Shown: in pieces, positions 26,251 to 35,001 of the stretch
How positions within the stretch are numbered: the stretch's first letter is position 1
Layout of the letters: each line of letters starts with the position of its first letter
Origin: an uncultured Candidatus Binatia bacterium
Lineage (GTDB): Bacteria > Desulfobacterota > Binatia > Bin18
DNA length: 64,000 nt
Direction of reading: 5' to 3'
Assembly: GCA_958296235.1 (NCBI GenBank)
Contig: OY282457.1
Span: 3,839,338-3,903,337 of the forward strand
Notes under the pieces: model-generated
What the model saw: only the letters and a program-made list of their open reading frames with translations
The model's database searches: none
Told to the model about the DNA's origin: nothing
Position numbers and translations under genes: made by a program

Positions 26251-27362
26251 TAGCTGGCTCCTCCCGCCACTGCGCGTTGCGGCTGCGCGTCGGCAAACGC
26301 GGGCATGACCTCTTTGGCAAACAGACGCAGACTGTCAAGGACCTGGGCCTGCGGAATGATTTCCGCGGCGTTGAGGAGGAAATTGACACGGTCCACACCG
26401 CTGGCTTCCCACTTTTTGAGCTCACCAATGAGATGTTCGGGATTCCCGACCGCGATCCCCTCCGGGGCCTTGAACTGGTCTCCGGGGCTGGACGCCTGGC
26501 GCCGCAGGGAAGGCAGCAGACCCGCGGCTGGGTAGGATTTGGCGGGATAGGCCTCTTTTGCCATATCCAGCTGCGCCGCCATGTAATTGAAATGGCGAAT
26601 CATGTTCATGCCGGTTTTTGCGCCGGTTTCATTGTCCGGGTGGCAGTACAGAAAATTGACGGTCGCCACCTGGTTATTCACGAACGAGCCGACCGGATTA
26701 CAGTTCTGGACGCGGCGGCGATACTCTTTGACCTTGGCTTCCTGCTCGGCAAAGCTGGTAAAAGTCACGCCCAGACAGCCGATGCCGCGGTCTGCGGCGT
26801 CAAGCTCGGTGCCCGGACTGGTGACTGCCACCCACATGGGCGGATGGGGTTTTTGGTAGGGTTTGGGCAGGATCGCACGTGACGGCATGGAGAAATACTG
26901 GCCCTCATACCCAAAGCGCTCCTGCGTCCACATCTTCGGAATACAGTGTACAAACTCGTCCCAGCTTTTCTTGGTCTCGTCCGGGCTGGCCCGAAAGCCA
27001 CCCAGCTCGGTCCAGGTTGCCGACCGCCCCGTCCCGAACTGGAGCCGCCCGCCGGATAAAATATCCAGCACCGCGGCGCGTTCGGCAATCCGAATCGGGT
27101 GGTTGAATTCCGGCACGCAAATGACTATGCCGTGGCCGACGTTGATATACTTGGTCTGCATGGCGCACGCGGTCAGAAAAAGTTCGGGGGACGAACAGTG
27201 GGAGTATTCTTCCAGAAAGTGATGCTCTACCGCCCAGACCTGCTCAAAGCCGAGTTCGTCGGCCAGGCGCACTTGCTCCAGCGCATTCATATAGACGCTG
27301 CGCTCGGCCTCTTGGTCCCAGGGCCGAGGGACGGATAGCTCATAGAAAATACCGAATTTCAT
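26250..27362 (-). CDS. LLM-class flavin-dependent oxidoreductase (luciferase-like)
   Basis: 370 aa from ATG 27362, which follows AAGGAGGTCAGC; an upstream in-frame start lacks a ribosome site. Bacterial-luciferase-like TIM barrel: MKFGIFYELSVPRPW, EQVWAVEHHFLEEYSHCSSP, VGHGIVICVPEFNHPIRIAERAA, LSGGRLQFGTGRSATWTELGGF and PPMWVAVTSPGTELDAADRGIG. FMN- or F420-dependent monooxygenase or reductase with cytoplasmic location. First gene of a two-gene unit with the ADC-like protein. Substrate unknown. Confidence 0.85.
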   Translation of the reverse strand: MKFGIFYELSVPRPWDQEAERSVYMNALEQVRLADELGFEQVWAVEHHFLEEYSHCSSPELFLTACAMQTKYINVGHGIVICVPEFNHPIRIAERAAVLDILSGGRLQFGTGRSATWTELGGFRASPDETKKSWDEFVHCIPKMWTQERFGYEGQYFSMPSRAILPKPYQKPHPPMWVAVTSPGTELDAADRGIGCLGVTFTSFAEQEAKVKEYRRRVQNCNPVGSFVNNQVATVNFLYCHPDNETGAKTGMNMIRHFNYMAAQLDMAKEAYPAKSYPAAGLLPSLRRQASSPGDQFKAPEGIAVGNPEHLIGELKKWEASGVDRVNFLLNAAEIIPQAQVLDSLRLFAKEVMPAFADAQPQRAVAGGAS

Positions 27363-27449
27363 GCTGACCTCCTTGTGACGCTGACGAACAATGGAACGCT
27401 TGTGTGGGGTGTATCGCACTTGCCGGGTTGGGGTAAAGGGGAAGCGCGT

Positions 27450-28238
27450 CTAGTGCGCCCGACCTTTCCGAAATGGAGCCAGGGCCTGGGCGGCGCGCTG
27501 CGCCTCTTGCCGCAGCAGGATCAGATCGGTGCCGTACAACAGATATTGCGCACCGCTGTCAACAATAGCCTGAACATTATCGAGTTGGGTCACTGCCGCC
27601 GCCGTCGCGATGCCACGTTCTCGACACAACGCATTGACTTGGGCAGTCGCTTCGAGCAACTCGGGATTGTTGAATTGGCCCGGCGCACCAAGACTTTGGG
27701 CCAGGTCTTGATAACCGACCAGGGTCAGGTCAATGCCGGGAATCAGAATCTCGTCCATATTCTCCACGGCTTCTCTGGTTTCGATAATCACGCCAAGCAG
27801 GGTGTTGGCATTGGCATGCTGCATGGCCGCCCGCGTCTCAACGTCTTCATAGTCGGTATTCGCCCCCAGATAGATGGCCGTCCCCCGTTTCCCCTCGGGA
27901 TGGTATTTGGCCAGCTCGATGAAGCGTTGCACCTCGGCCCCGGTTTTGACATGCGGGACAATCAGGCTCTGACAGCCGCTATCGAGCAGGCGCGTCACGT
28001 GCTCATATTCAAGGTCGGGGATGCGGACCACCGGGGTCATACCGGCCGCATGGGCATAGTCGCAGAGATCAACGACCGTTTCCAGATTGTAGGCCGAATG
28101 CTCAGTGCAGATCATGATGTAGTCCATGCCGGCCCGCGCCAGCGTATGGATTGCCCCACGGCTCTTGAGGTCCCACACCAGCGTTCCCAGAACACAGTCT
28201 CCGGCCTTGAGTGCTTTTTTGAGTGCATTGTCTCGCAT
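27450..28238 (-). CDS. HpcH/HpaI aldolase family protein
   Basis: 262 aa. Class II pyruvate aldolase fold: VLGTLVWDLKSRGAI at the N-terminus, GMDYIMICTEHSAYNLETV (catalytic region), VVRIPDLEYEHVTRLLDSGCQSLIVPHVKT, and GVIIETREAVENMDEI bearing a metal-ligand Glu, then GIDLTLVGYQDLAQSLGAPG. It should cleave or form 2-keto-3-hydroxy acids with pyruvate or glyoxylate, using a divalent metal. The expected metal-ligand Glu and Asp positions are present. It is read in the same direction as the LLM gene and may be in the same catabolic cluster. Confidence 0.85.
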   Translation of the reverse strand: MRDNALKKALKAGDCVLGTLVWDLKSRGAIHTLARAGMDYIMICTEHSAYNLETVVDLCDYAHAAGMTPVVRIPDLEYEHVTRLLDSGCQSLIVPHVKTGAEVQRFIELAKYHPEGKRGTAIYLGANTDYEDVETRAAMQHANANTLLGVIIETREAVENMDEILIPGIDLTLVGYQDLAQSLGAPGQFNNPELLEATAQVNALCRERGIATAAAVTQLDNVQAIVDSGAQYLLYGTDLILLRQEAQRAAQALAPFRKGRAH

Positions 28239-28308
28239 ATCGTCCCCCTCCTGTGAGGAGATTATTCTGCGGAAAAGCGGGCCATGTCAAGGAACGCCAA
28301 GAAGAGCT

Positions 28309-29280
28309 ATGCTGCACCCGATGCCCAGCACCCCCTGTCTCATGCTCTCTATCTCTATCTCTGTCTCTATCTTCCTCTCTCTCTCCCCCTCTCCCGCCTG
28401 GGCCGACGTCATTGCGGCTATGGGGGCGAAGGAAATCCGCGCCAGCAGTGCGCTGGTCGGCGCTGTCCAAACCGTGAAGACGGATAGGGTGTTGTTTGTG
28501 AATCCGCCTGGCGAGCCGGACACGTGGATTGAGGACGAACGGATACTCACGGCCATCGCCCAGTACGGGACGGATGGAGCACTCACGGAAAAGACAGAGT
28601 ATGCGCCTGACGGAGCCGTGATGGTTCGCGCCGTCCGAAAGTATAACCGGGCGAACACGCTGAGTACCGAGCGGTTGTATAACTCCCAGGGGACGCTCTG
28701 GCGGCAGACCAGCCATACCTATGATGAGGCGGGCCGTCTGACACAGGCGGTGAGTACCGACGCGGATGGCGATCTCTGGTTTCGAGATGTCTATACGTAC
28801 ACCGGAGACGGGCCGCCGGCCCACATCGATCACCACGACCCGGACGGGACCTTTTTACATCGAGCCAGCTTTATCTACGACGGGGAAGGCCGGGTCGCCG
28901 AACGGGCATTGTCCGACGCCGATGGCTCTCCGATCTCAAGCAATACCTATGGGTATGACGCCGATGGGAGAATACAAACCGTCATCACCCACGGACGAAG
29001 CGGGGCGCTGACGTCCCGCTGGGCATACGCCTATGACGAGCACGGGAACGAACGGGAATGGGTGGCGTCTGACACGGACGGCGCTGTTCAGAAAAAAGAA
29101 GTCTATACCTACGAGTATGATGCCCACGGGAATTGGGTAAAACAGGTCACTGCGGAGTGGATTCCAGACGGTGACGGGGGCTACCTCGAACCTGCCGAGG
29201 CAATCTATCGAACGATTACCTATTATCCACAGGAAGAGTCCGGAGGCACGGAGCGGCAGAAGAAAAGCGGTGAGCCGTAA
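28309..29280 (+). CDS. Secreted YD-repeat protein
   Basis: 323 aa from ATG 28309. The signal peptide is MLSISISVSIFLSLSPSPAWA-like and is encoded by a CTCTAT/CTCTGT hexamer tract. The mature protein carries repeated YD/RHS-type strands: YDEAGRLTQAVSTDADGD, YDGEGRVAERALSDADG, YDADGRIQTVITHGRSG, YDEHGNEREW and YDAHGNWVKQV. These form a beta-strand wrap, usually for surface display or binding. No toxin domain or hyperconserved cleavage motif is seen. It reads away from the HpcH/HpaI gene. The start could also be ATG 28321. Confidence 0.75.
   Translation: MLHPMPSTPCLMLSISISVSIFLSLSPSPAWADVIAAMGAKEIRASSALVGAVQTVKTDRVLFVNPPGEPDTWIEDERILTAIAQYGTDGALTEKTEYAPDGAVMVRAVRKYNRANTLSTERLYNSQGTLWRQTSHTYDEAGRLTQAVSTDADGDLWFRDVYTYTGDGPPAHIDHHDPDGTFLHRASFIYDGEGRVAERALSDADGSPISSNTYGYDADGRIQTVITHGRSGALTSRWAYAYDEHGNEREWVASDTDGAVQKKEVYTYEYDAHGNWVKQVTAEWIPDGDGGYLEPAEAIYRTITYYPQEESGGTERQKKSGEP
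28339..28390. repeat. CT-rich hexamer repeat in a signal-peptide-coding region
   Basis: Tandem CTCTAT/CTCTGT units followed by CTCTCTCTCTCCCCCTCTCCC. A whole-hexamer change would lengthen or shorten the signal peptide by two residues without a frameshift; smaller slippage would switch the gene off. Confidence 0.7.
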
Positions 29281-29299
29281 GCATCATCCCGAGACGTGT

Positions 29300-29440
29300 G
29301 CTGCCCATTGTGTCGCCGGCCCCCCCGGCGGTCCGTCGACCCCCTCACCCGGCCCTTCGACAAGCTCAGGGCCACCCTCTCCCTCCAGGGGAGAGGGAAA
29401 GACAAGCGTCCCGCTCCCGCTGGGAGCGGGATGAAGGCCG
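29300..29440. repeat. Composite palindromic intergenic repeat, copy B (inverted)
   Basis: Contains CATTGTGTCGCC, CCCCTCACCCGGCCCTTCGACAAGCTCAGG, CCCTCTCCCTCCAGGGGAGAGGG and CCCGCTCCCGCTGGGAGCGGG. This is the reverse-complement module order of 6301-6456. The gap 29281-29514 holds no gene. Confidence 0.85.
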
Positions 29441-29514
29441 AACCGTCTAGGGGCCGCCGAGTCATGTCATCTGCATCACACGTCCAAGAGGGGATTGTTA
29501 AGGCGATGAAAACC

Positions 29515-30165
29515 TTACGCCTTCATGCCCGCGGCCCTGGCCTTTTCGTGGATACTGGAGGCCGCGCTGGCGCGACCATCGACCCGCGCAAACCAGGCCG
29601 TCAGGTTTTTCAGGTCCGGGCTGATCTTCTGGCCGACGCCGGCCCCGAAATCAAAGGCACAGTACAGAATAATATCAACCAGCGTAAACCGATCGCCCAC
29701 GATGAACTGTTTGCCCTCCATCAGGCCATCCAGCCAGGCGAGCTTTTCCTGCACGATTTCCTTCAGGCCGGCCGCGGCTTCGGGCAGACAGTGCATCCGG
29801 TCCTTAAACATGTCCAGGCCCTCGGCATAGCGGAAGCCGTTATACATATGCTCCGTGATCTGGAGTTCAATACGCCGCTGCCACATGCGGGTTTCGGCTT
29901 TCTCTTCCGGGGTTGAGCCGATTAACGCCGGGCCGGGCTGGGTGTCTTCAAGGTATTCGCAAATGGCCGTCGTTTCTGCCAGGACGCTGCCGTCGTCCAG
30001 CTCGATCGACGGCATCTGGCCGCCGGGGTTCTTGTCGGTATACGGCCCCTGCCGGTTTTCCGCACCAAGAAGATCTACTTCGATCGTGTCGAGGGTGATG
30101 CCTTTTTCCGCCATGAACATGCGGACACAGCGCGGATTTGGACCGAGTGAATTATACATTCTCAT
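29515..30165 (-). CDS. Glutathione S-transferase family protein
   Basis: 216 aa from ATG 30165, which follows GAAGGAGGCGCTT; the frame stays open much further without a ribosome site. N-terminal thioredoxin-like domain: MRMYNSLGPNPRCVRMFMAEKG, with the catalytic Ser or Tyr region near NSLGPNP, and cis-Pro region NPGGQMPSIELDDGSVLAETTAICEYLE. C-terminal helical domain: FIVGDRFTLVDIILYCAFDFG. It conjugates glutathione to electrophiles or reduces them. It is a soluble cytoplasmic enzyme. The class cannot be fixed from sequence alone. Confidence 0.9.
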   Translation of the reverse strand: MRMYNSLGPNPRCVRMFMAEKGITLDTIEVDLLGAENRQGPYTDKNPGGQMPSIELDDGSVLAETTAICEYLEDTQPGPALIGSTPEEKAETRMWQRRIELQITEHMYNGFRYAEGLDMFKDRMHCLPEAAAGLKEIVQEKLAWLDGLMEGKQFIVGDRFTLVDIILYCAFDFGAGVGQKISPDLKNLTAWFARVDGRASAASSIHEKARAAGMKA

Positions 30166-30341
30166 AAGCGCCTCCTTCGTGGGGTGTATTGTAGAGCGGT
30201 TTAGCCTATTTGATCTCTGGGGCGCAAGGACGGGCAAGAGACCGACTTTTTCCCCTCCCTCCGGCTCCGTCAACAGACAACGGTGAGAGAGGGTTCTTCC
30301 TGACAGATAGCAAAAAAGGGAAACATCAAGCCCTCCCTTTT

Positions 30342-30515
30342 CTATAAACTTCTCGTCTTTTTCAAACGTCGCTTCGGTCGGAATGACACTACCGGATGGC
30401 CACACTGCTTTTCTTTTTCTTTTAGGTCGGCGCAAATCGCTTTCAGGTTGTAACTGAATTTCGCAGCATGGGCCTGACGGATCTTGCGAATATCTTCTAC
30501 GATAGGATCTTTCAT
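30342..30515 (-). CDS. Small antitoxin-like protein paired with a decayed PIN toxin
   Basis: 57 aa, MKDPIVEDIRKIRQAHAAKF at its start. The ATG overlaps the PIN stop (ATGA), so they were once translationally coupled. The opening pattern is typical of short proteins next to PIN-domain toxins in cyanobacteria and environmental bacteria. The tail GHPVVSFRPKRRL is basic. It would neutralise a VapC-like toxin if the toxin were intact. Since the toxin is truncated the gene may be a leftover. Confidence 0.65.
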   Translation of the reverse strand: MKDPIVEDIRKIRQAHAAKFSYNLKAICADLKEKEKQCGHPVVSFRPKRRLKKTRSL

Positions 30516-30826
30516 AATGCTTCTCCTCCTAGTTCGTCAGGAGAACAGATTAGAGGGCACTCATAGCCATTCTGCTCAGCTACCCGCATCAGTGCTCTTT
30601 TCATGACAGCATTATTGATGTGGGTAAAGTTCCACGTCAAAAGAAAGTCCATATCATTCACAGCTGCTACAGCAATATGTATGGCATCTTCAACGTATTC
30701 TTCTGGAAGGGGTCCTGGTTGTATGAATGCCGACGCCAGTGCTTCAACTTCAGCCGTGATGGTCAGGACCGGCATTCCTGTTAATGCTTGAAGACGTTTC
30801 TCTGCCGCAGATTGATCTCCCCTCCT
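30512..30826 (-). pseudogene. VapC-like PIN-domain toxin, 5'-truncated remnant
   Basis: The intact-looking frame from ATG 30775 gives 87 aa, with EEYVEDAIHIAVAAVNDMDFLLTWNFTHINNAV, the C-terminal half of a PIN domain. In-frame family-like sequence (RRGDQSAAEKRLQALTG) continues upstream to about 30826 and then ends at a TAA near 30850, without the N-terminal half that carries the first catalytic Asp. The toxin therefore lacks part of its active site and is probably inactive. Followed by its antitoxin with a 4-bp overlap. Confidence 0.65.
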
Positions 30827-30902
30827 TGTCTTCCCTCGGTCCTTATTTTAGGCTGCAATCCGGTCACGGGAGTTCACACCCCACTATGGTCAGGAGCCCT
30901 GG

Positions 30903-31373
30903 ATGCCTGCTGAGCCGCCGCGTTTTTTAGCCGATCGCATGGTCGGCACCTTAGCAAAATGGCTGCGTATTCTTGGCTATGATACCGTCTATATGCCCGA
31001 GGTCTCACCCGCGAGCGTCAAACGCGAAGCGCGCCGCCAGGGCCGTATCCTGCTGACTCGTCGAACCTGTTTTCTGAACCAGAGAGATATGCCACCGTTT
31101 GTGTTTATTCGCGCCGACCGTTTTCGTGAGCAGCTCAAACAAGTCTGCACCGACTTGCAGCTCAGGGTCTCGTCCTCTCTGCTCAGGCGGTGCAGCGTGT
31201 GCAACCAGGAGTTGGAAACAATCGACCGGGGGCGGGTTCAATCCCGCGTGCCGGCGTATGTGTGGCAGACGCAAGCGACCTTCTTCCACTGCCGGAAGTG
31301 CCGGCGCGTCTATTGGAACGCCACCCACCGCGAACGCGTAATCGAAGAACTGAAACACATGGGAATTGTGTAA
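30903..31373 (+). CDS. Mut7-C RNase domain / zinc ribbon protein
   Basis: 156 aa. Mut7-C domain: FLADRMVGTLAKWLRILGYDT at residues 8-28, GRILLTRR with the catalytic-site region, then a zinc ribbon CSVC...CRKC in the C-terminal half. This domain has a PIN-like fold and is inferred to be an RNase. Bacterial versions often stand alone, with or without a ThiS-like domain, and the physiological target is unknown. It precedes a DCC-family gene by six bases, so the two are likely cotranscribed. Confidence 0.85.
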   Translation: MPAEPPRFLADRMVGTLAKWLRILGYDTVYMPEVSPASVKREARRQGRILLTRRTCFLNQRDMPPFVFIRADRFREQLKQVCTDLQLRVSSSLLRRCSVCNQELETIDRGRVQSRVPAYVWQTQATFFHCRKCRRVYWNATHRERVIEELKHMGIV

Positions 31374-31379
31374 GGAGCA

Positions 31380-31754
31380 ATGGAACCGGTCGGAGCCCAA
31401 CCCATCTGGCTGTTCTGGGACGAAGCCTGCGGCTTGTGTCGGCGGGCCGTTGCCTGGGTCAAACGTCGTGATGTGACGAATCAGATTCAGGCCGTCCCCT
31501 ACCAGGCTGCGCCCCGCCCTCCGATGACGGACAGCCTGGCCCGGCGGTGTGAACGCGCGGTCCAGGTCATTACGCCAGAAGGACAGATTTTGTCTGCCGG
31601 GCGGGCCAGCCTGTATGTGCTCGGGAAGGCAGGGTTTCCGCGCCTGGCACGGGTAGGCCGTCTGCCGCCCTTTGTGTGGGGGGTTGAACTGGGCTATTGG
31701 ATCGTCGCCCGGAATAGGCAGCTTTTCAGTAAGTGGCTGTTTCCAGAAAAGTAG
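31380..31754 (+). CDS. DCC (DUF393) thiol-disulfide oxidoreductase-like protein
   Basis: 124 aa. The family motif is at WDEACGLCRRAVAWV, corresponding to the D-x-x-C-x-x-C of DUF393 proteins. The rest follows the family: VQVITPEGQILSAGRASLYVL and a C-terminal hydrophobic helix region GVELGYWIVARNRQLFSKW. It is inferred to take part in thiol redox; no substrate is established. It starts six bases after the Mut7-C gene, with AAGGAG just upstream. Confidence 0.85.
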   Translation: MEPVGAQPIWLFWDEACGLCRRAVAWVKRRDVTNQIQAVPYQAAPRPPMTDSLARRCERAVQVITPEGQILSAGRASLYVLGKAGFPRLARVGRLPPFVWGVELGYWIVARNRQLFSKWLFPEK

Positions 31755-31832
31755 GGAGAGAGCGTTTCACGCCAGGCTCTCGCCCTGCCGGGGGCTTCCG
31801 TCATGCCGGACGTGATCCGGCAACCGGCGGGG

Positions 31833-31880
31833 GTCTTCGACTTCGCTAACACTACGCTCAGACCGAACGGAGGGCTGGGC
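31833..31880. repeat. Dispersed CTTCGACTTCGCT...ACGCTCAG repeat, intergenic copy
   Basis: GGTCTTCGACTTCGCTAACACTACGCTCAGACCGAACGGAGGGC closely matches, inverted, the in-gene insertion at 61900-61945 of the large methylase gene. The gap 31755-31928 holds no gene. Confidence 0.8.
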
Positions 31881-31928
31881 GTCATCCGACCTCTCCACTG
31901 TCCACTTCTCACTCGCCACTCTCCCCCG

Positions 31929-32381
31929 CTAGACCCGCCCCAGCTGGCGCAGGGCCTCATACAACACAATCGCCGCGGCATTGGACAAGTTCAGGCTGCG
32001 CACCCGCGCTCCCGGCATCGGAATAGTGTACAGGGTCTCGGCATATTCCGTACGGATTGCCTCTGACAGCCCCCGGGTCTCGCTGCCAAAGACGAGCAGG
32101 TCATCGGGCTGATAGCGAACTGTGGTGTAGGACCGCTGGGCGCGGGCGGAAAAGGCCAGCAGACGACCGGGCGGACGCTGCTCAAGGAAGGCGCTCCACG
32201 ACGCATAGACGTGCAGGTCAACCGCCGGCCAGTAATCCAGGCCGGCGCGCTTGAGGTAGCGGTCATCAAGAGAAAACCCCAACGGACCAACGAGATGCAA
32301 GGGGCTGTGTGTGGCCGCGCATAGCCGGGCGGTTGTCCCAGTGTTGGGCGGAATCTCCGGTTCGACAAAGACGATCTGCAT
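31929..32381 (-). CDS. trmL: tRNA (cytidine(34)-2'-O)-methyltransferase TrmL
   Basis: 150 aa, the usual TrmL size. SPOUT knot methyltransferase: N-terminal VFVEPEIPPNTGTTARLCA, the LVGPLGFSLDDRYLKRAGLDYW block, and the trefoil-knot SAM site LLVFGSETRGLSEAI, then IPMPGARVRSLNLSNAAAIVLYE. It methylates the wobble ribose of tRNA-Leu species. First gene read here of a leftward set dtd-DUF1285-trmL. Confidence 0.92.
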   Translation of the reverse strand: MQIVFVEPEIPPNTGTTARLCAATHSPLHLVGPLGFSLDDRYLKRAGLDYWPAVDLHVYASWSAFLEQRPPGRLLAFSARAQRSYTTVRYQPDDLLVFGSETRGLSEAIRTEYAETLYTIPMPGARVRSLNLSNAAAIVLYEALRQLGRV

Positions 32382-32384
32382 GGG

Positions 32385-32873
32385 CTAGCGCCCGGCCTCG
32401 TTCGGCTCTCTGACCTGGATGGGGTAGGGGGTCTCACCGATGTGTAGAACGAATCCTTCGCCCGCGGCTGCCGGCTGGACATACTGCGTGAGCTGGTAAT
32501 AGGCCGGCCGAAGAAAGCGCGCCGCGTGTTTTTGTCCTTTGACCTGGCAGTACAGGACATCGTTGGCGCCAATGACCAGCGTGTCAGGGGACAGTCGCTC
32601 TTGGCTCTCGTCGTTCAGGCGCAGGGTAAAGCCCCGCTCCGGGTCTCCGGCGACCTGGGTCACAACATAGGGCGTGTCTTCAATTTCGACGCGCGCCCGG
32701 TCGCGTCCCAGCACGATTTCATACTCGCCCCGCGGCGTCTTTTGGAGACATTGGCTGAAGAGTTTGTTGATGCGCTGATTTTGGATGCGCTCGTCGTTGG
32801 CATACCACCAGCCATCTTTTCCAAAGTGGATTGTGCGGGTGGAGTCAATGGCCCAGAAACCAGCTTGGGGCAT
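32385..32873 (-). CDS. DUF1285 family protein
   Basis: 162 aa, no membrane segment. HFGKDGWWYANDERIQNQRINKLFSQCLQ at the N-terminus and RARVEIEDTPYVVTQVAGD in the middle match the DUF1285 pattern. The domain has no established biochemical function. It lies between dtd and trmL, with the next stop only six bases away from the dtd side and three from trmL, so it is part of the same operon. Confidence 0.75.
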   Translation of the reverse strand: MPQAGFWAIDSTRTIHFGKDGWWYANDERIQNQRINKLFSQCLQKTPRGEYEIVLGRDRARVEIEDTPYVVTQVAGDPERGFTLRLNDESQERLSPDTLVIGANDVLYCQVKGQKHAARFLRPAYYQLTQYVQPAAAGEGFVLHIGETPYPIQVREPNEAGR

Positions 32874-32879
32874 AGCTGC

Positions 32880-33344
32880 TCAGCTCTCCTGACGTGGCCC
32901 ACGGTCCGCGGTATCGAGAATGAGTGTCACCGGGCCGTCGTTCACGAGTTGGACTGCCATATGTGCCTGGAAGTGGCCCGTGGCAACCGGAATACGGTGG
33001 CGCTGACAGCAGGTGACAAAATATTCATACAACGGTTTGGCGCTGGCCGTTCCTGCCGCAGCTGTAAACGATGGGCGGCGACCTTTGCGCGTATCGCCGT
33101 ACAGCGTGAATTGCGACACAACCAACAGTGCTCCCTTCACGTCCTGGACTGAGTAGACAAATTTTCCGGTCCGGTCCGAGAAAACCCGCAGCCCGATAAT
33201 TTTCTTGCTCAGCAAGTCGGCCTCGGCTTCGGTGTCACCCGTTGTCACGCCGAGCAGGACAACCAAGCCGTGCTGAATCTGCCCGACGATGCTCCCCTCA
33301 ACCGAAACCTGGGCCTCGCGCACTCGCTGGATAACGGCTCGCAT
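32880..33344 (-). CDS. dtd: D-aminoacyl-tRNA deacylase
   Basis: 154 aa from ATG 33344 ([17 protein letters not shown]), the canonical Dtd start; the upstream extension is not conserved. Signature motifs are present: [21 protein letters not shown] with the catalytic SQxT, and the Gly-cisPro-like NDGPVT near the C-terminus. It hydrolyses D-aminoacyl (and Gly-tRNA-Ala) esters, protecting translation. Operon with the DUF1285 gene and trmL, all leftward. Confidence 0.95.
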   Translation of the reverse strand: MRAVIQRVREAQVSVEGSIVGQIQHGLVVLLGVTTGDTEAEADLLSKKIIGLRVFSDRTGKFVYSVQDVKGALLVVSQFTLYGDTRKGRRPSFTAAAGTASAKPLYEYFVTCCQRHRIPVATGHFQAHMAVQLVNDGPVTLILDTADRGPRQES

Positions 33345-33475
33345 ACTGTTGGCTCTTCTCTGTGCGCCAGGTCGCTGTACGACAGGTCGCTGAGTCCTCC
33401 GGTTCATATAAGCTGAAAGACGTCCGGGTGTCCACTGAACTGGCATCAGATCAGACCCTCCGCTATGATCGCCGC

Positions 33476-34285
33476 ATGTATCCCGTCCTGCTCGAACTCG
33501 GCCCCTTCACGGTATACAGCTACGGGGTCATGATGGCCCTCGGCTTTGTGGCCGCGGCCTGGTTGCTGGGCAAAGGGCTGGCCTCTCAAGGCCGGGACCC
33601 GGAATTCGCTTCGACCCTGGTCCTGTGGGCTGCCATTGGCGGGTTGCTCGGTGCCCGGCTGCTTTTCATTCTGGCGCATTGGTCCGCGTTTCTGGCCGAT
33701 CCGTGGGCCTTGCTTTTCACTGGCGCTGGCTTTGTCTGGCACGGTGGCTTACTGGGCGGTATCGCCGGCGTCAGTGTGTGTATCCGGCGCTACAAGCTGC
33801 CCTGGCTGGAGACTATGGACGCGATTGCCCCGGCGATCGCCCTGGGCCACGGGACCGGCCGTATTGGTTGCCAGCTCGCTGGTGACGGAGACTGGGGACC
33901 GCCAACCGACCTGCCCTGGGGGATGGCTTACCCGAACGCCATTGTCGGCTGGGACTATCCGCCGGATGTCTTCGTTCATCCGACGCCGCTCTACGAGTTG
34001 GCGGCGTATTTTGCGATTGCCGCTGTGTTATGGAACCGCCGGACGGCTGTCCATCGCCCTGGCTGCCTGTTCTGGGGGTATTTGCTCTTGGCCGGGATTG
34101 CCCGGTTTTGCCTGGAATTTGTGCGCGTCAATCCTCCGCTCTGGGGGAGCTTCTCCCAAGCCCAGGTGATCAGCATCGGCCTGATGCTGGTCGGGGCGAG
34201 CTTCTTATGCACCAGCTTCTTACGCAAAAGAGAGCAGGAGCAACGCGCCCCGGCCGTTCGTAATACGCTGGAGAAATCGCGGTGA
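33476..34285 (+). CDS. lgt: Prolipoprotein diacylglyceryl transferase
   Basis: 269 aa from ATG 33476, where family similarity ([17 protein letters not shown]) begins. Seven-membrane-span integral protein. Lgt signature [18 protein letters not shown] contains the critical Arg; HGGLLGG with a catalytic His region lies upstream. It transfers diacylglycerol from phosphatidylglycerol to the lipobox Cys in the inner membrane. It overlaps the following TlpA-like gene by 4 bp (GTGA). A lipoprotein substrate is encoded at 21616-22554. Confidence 0.93.
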   Translation: MYPVLLELGPFTVYSYGVMMALGFVAAAWLLGKGLASQGRDPEFASTLVLWAAIGGLLGARLLFILAHWSAFLADPWALLFTGAGFVWHGGLLGGIAGVSVCIRRYKLPWLETMDAIAPAIALGHGTGRIGCQLAGDGDWGPPTDLPWGMAYPNAIVGWDYPPDVFVHPTPLYELAAYFAIAAVLWNRRTAVHRPGCLFWGYLLLAGIARFCLEFVRVNPPLWGSFSQAQVISIGLMLVGASFLCTSFLRKREQEQRAPAVRNTLEKSR

Positions 34286-34860
34286 GACCCTGGTTTATCC
34301 TCGGAGGTATCGGCGTGGTTGTTCTGCTGGGCGTGCTGCTGCTGCTCACAACGCCCTCTCAGACCACACTGCCCCGACCGGCTCCAGATTTCCTGCTGCC
34401 CGATATGAGCGGTCAGGCGGTCCGCCTGTCTCAGCTCAAGGGAAAAGTTGTTTTGCTCAATGTCTGGGCAACGTGGTGCGGCCCGTGTCGGCAAGAGATG
34501 CCGACTATGGAAATCTTGGCGCACAAACTCCGCGGCGAGGACTTTGCGCTGCTGGCCGTGAGCCAGGATGTGGATGGAGTCGCAACAGTGAAGCCCTATC
34601 TGCAAGAAGGCGGATATACCTTTCCGGTGCTGCTTGATGTCCGGGGAGAGGTTGGCAAGAAATATGGCGTCACCGGCTATCCCGAGACATTTGTCATTGA
34701 TCGCCAGGGGCAAGTCGTTTATCACCATATTGGCTATAATGACTGGGCTCAGCCGCAGATAGAGGAGATGCTCCGGCGTTTGATCCAAAAAGGGGAGTGG
34801 CGGGTCGAGACGGGAATGCCGGCGTCCGGCGCCCATACCCCCGTCCTGTCAGAAGGATAA
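34282..34860 (+). CDS. TlpA/ResA-like thiol-disulfide oxidoreductase
   Basis: 192 aa, GTG start overlapping the lgt stop. Single N-terminal membrane anchor (FILGGIGVVVLLGVLLLL). Thioredoxin fold of the TlpA/ResA group: VVLLNVWATWCGPCRQEMPTM with active site CGPC, and the cis-Pro TGYPETFVID. It reduces periplasmic disulfides, for instance in cytochrome c maturation. Coupled with lgt, which suggests a shared envelope role. Confidence 0.9.
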   Translation: MRPWFILGGIGVVVLLGVLLLLTTPSQTTLPRPAPDFLLPDMSGQAVRLSQLKGKVVLLNVWATWCGPCRQEMPTMEILAHKLRGEDFALLAVSQDVDGVATVKPYLQEGGYTFPVLLDVRGEVGKKYGVTGYPETFVIDRQGQVVYHHIGYNDWAQPQIEEMLRRLIQKGEWRVETGMPASGAHTPVLSEG

Positions 34861-35001
34861 GCGGTCCTTATTCCCAAGCAGCATGGGGAAGACAAGACCG
34901 GAGAGCCGGCCCGTCCCATATCGGAGCGTATGAAGTATGCTATACTGGGCGGCTGCAATATCGTATAAAGCCGAGCGCATGGCAGATAACAGGGGAAGAC
35001 A

